From: Angelobacter sp036502105
GTDB taxonomy: Bacteria > Acidobacteriota > Terriglobia > Terriglobales > Acidobacteriaceae
Direction of reading: 5' to 3'
Length of the DNA stretch: 5,823 bases
Assembly (NCBI GenBank): GCA_036502105.1
Contig: DASXZE010000030.1
Location: 1-5,823 of the forward strand
Shown one piece after another: positions 5,189-5,823 of the stretch; within the stretch, counting starts at the first letter, position 1; every line of letters begins with the position of its first letter. The notes beneath the pieces were generated by a model that was not told the origin of the DNA, did no database searches, and saw only the letters and a program-made list of their open reading frames with translations. Made by a program: the position numbers and the translations under genes.

Positions 5189-5823
5189 ATGCACTCCACG
5201 CACGCTACCTTCGGTTCTAACCTGGAGAGACTCCGGCGGCTGCAATACACAACGGAAAACTTCAACGCTCTCAAGGGCCTCATGACGGCTGCATTGGGAG
5301 TTGAACTCCTTGCCTTTCGCATGTCTGATCTTCTCAAGCAGAGTTGGCTGGGTTTTCTGATGTCAGTGGTGGGTATCCTCGTCGGCATTTTCGCTGTCCG
5401 ACGCCTCCCGAGCTACTATGAGCGTCGATTTGGCCAGGTCGAGCAGCAATCGAGGCCGATGACGCGCGGTCAAGCGATTGGCTGTTTGTCGGTTATCGTT
5501 GGGGTCCTTGTGTTCCTCGTTTTCTCAGGTCCATTGGGCCGATTTCTTCGTTACATTTGGACCGCGATAAACGATCATCTCAACGCGATGTTTGCCGTTC
5601 CCCATCATCGCTTGAACTTTCTTCCGATCTTCTGCTGGCTCGTGGTGCTTGTCATGAATATTCCATTTCGTCACATTCATCGAGTCGATTTGCGAAGTAC
5701 TTCTTTATGGCTTGGCGGCACGCTAGTTTGGGGCGCCGTCATGTTGCTCCCATTACGTCATCCCGAACTCGTAAACCTCACCTGGTGGAAGGTGCTCGAC
5801 GACGGTTGGCTTTATATAAGTCT
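5189..5823 (+). CDS. Multi-pass membrane protein of unrecognised family (3' end outside window)
   Basis: An ATG at 5189 opens a frame of 211 codons with no stop before the window ends. I do not recognise the family. The N-terminus (1-30, MHSTHATFGSNLERLRRLQYTT...) is hydrophilic and would sit on one side of the membrane. Likely membrane segments lie near 52-70 (WLGFLMSVVGILVGIFAV), 95-113 (AIGCLSVIVGVLVFLVFSG), 143-160 (NFLPIFCWLVVLVMNIPF) and 171-189 (TSLWLGGTLVWGAVMLLPL). A weaker hydrophobic stretch lies around 31-43. The first loop, RRLPSYYERRFGQVEQQ (71-87), is strongly charged and Tyr/Arg-rich, so it is probably cytoplasmic. There is no signal peptide. The coding frame is supported by over 630 bases without a stop, the alternation of hydrophobic and charged blocks, and a good promoter. 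Its codon mix (many CTC, GTC, TCT and CGA) looks somewhat different from the upstream genes, judged by eye. Confidence 0.75.
   Translation, partial: MHSTHATFGSNLERLRRLQYTTENFNALKGLMTAALGVELLAFRMSDLLKQSWLGFLMSVVGILVGIFAVRRLPSYYERRFGQVEQQSRPMTRGQAIGCLSVIVGVLVFLVFSGPLGRFLRYIWTAINDHLNAMFAVPHHRLNFLPIFCWLVVLVMNIPFRHIHRVDLRSTSLWLGGTLVWGAVMLLPLRHPELVNLTWWKVLDDGWLYIS

Overview
The window is a stretch of chromosome from a free-living bacterium of moderate-to-high G+C content, with all genes on the + strand. Three things suggest the Acidobacteriota (a soil or Koribacter/Solibacter-like lineage), though none proves it: the style of the TldD/PmbA-like protein, the intergenic 'CCACAGGGACACAGAGG' repeat type, and the endonuclease-type MutL. 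This assignment is inference from protein style and repeat type only.

Layout. (1) Positions 1-727 hold the C-terminal 241 residues of a TldD/PmbA (TldE)-family protein whose start lies outside the window. (2) Positions 728-968 are a 241-bp gap. It holds a short tandem duplication over the upstream stop codon, then a CACAGAGG-type intergenic repeat whose distal part forms a strong intrinsic terminator. (3) Positions 969-2909 encode a complete MutL with both the ATPase motifs and the C-terminal endonuclease/metal-binding motifs. (4) Positions 2960-3470 hold a small type II toxin-antitoxin pair: an intact antitoxin, then a ParE/RelE-type toxin that overlaps it by 49 nt and is broken by a single-base frameshift. 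(5) Positions 3490-4362 encode a 290-residue protein with two probable winged-helix segments, tentatively AlkZ-related (HTH_42-like). (6) Positions 4362-5108 encode cytidylate kinase (cmk), whose ATG overlaps the previous stop codon by 1 nt. (7) From 5189 to the window edge runs an open frame of 211 codons without a stop, encoding a multi-pass membrane protein I do not recognise. It has a good sigma-70-type promoter overlapped by a perfect 8-3-8 palindrome, placed so that its mRNA should be leaderless.

How the genes fit together. The tldD-like gene is insulated from mutL by the terminator. MutL is a mismatch-repair factor, and the AlkZ-like gene, if correctly recognised, is also related to DNA-damage repair. 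It is tightly coupled to cmk, which supplies CDP/dCDP for nucleotide metabolism. The toxin-antitoxin pair looks like an accessory insertion between housekeeping genes and is apparently decaying. The terminal membrane-protein gene has its own regulated promoter and starts a separate transcription unit.

I see no CRISPR array, tRNA, rRNA, IS element or convincingly new defence system. The items most worth a second look are the frameshifted toxin and the palindrome/promoter/leaderless start of the terminal membrane protein.
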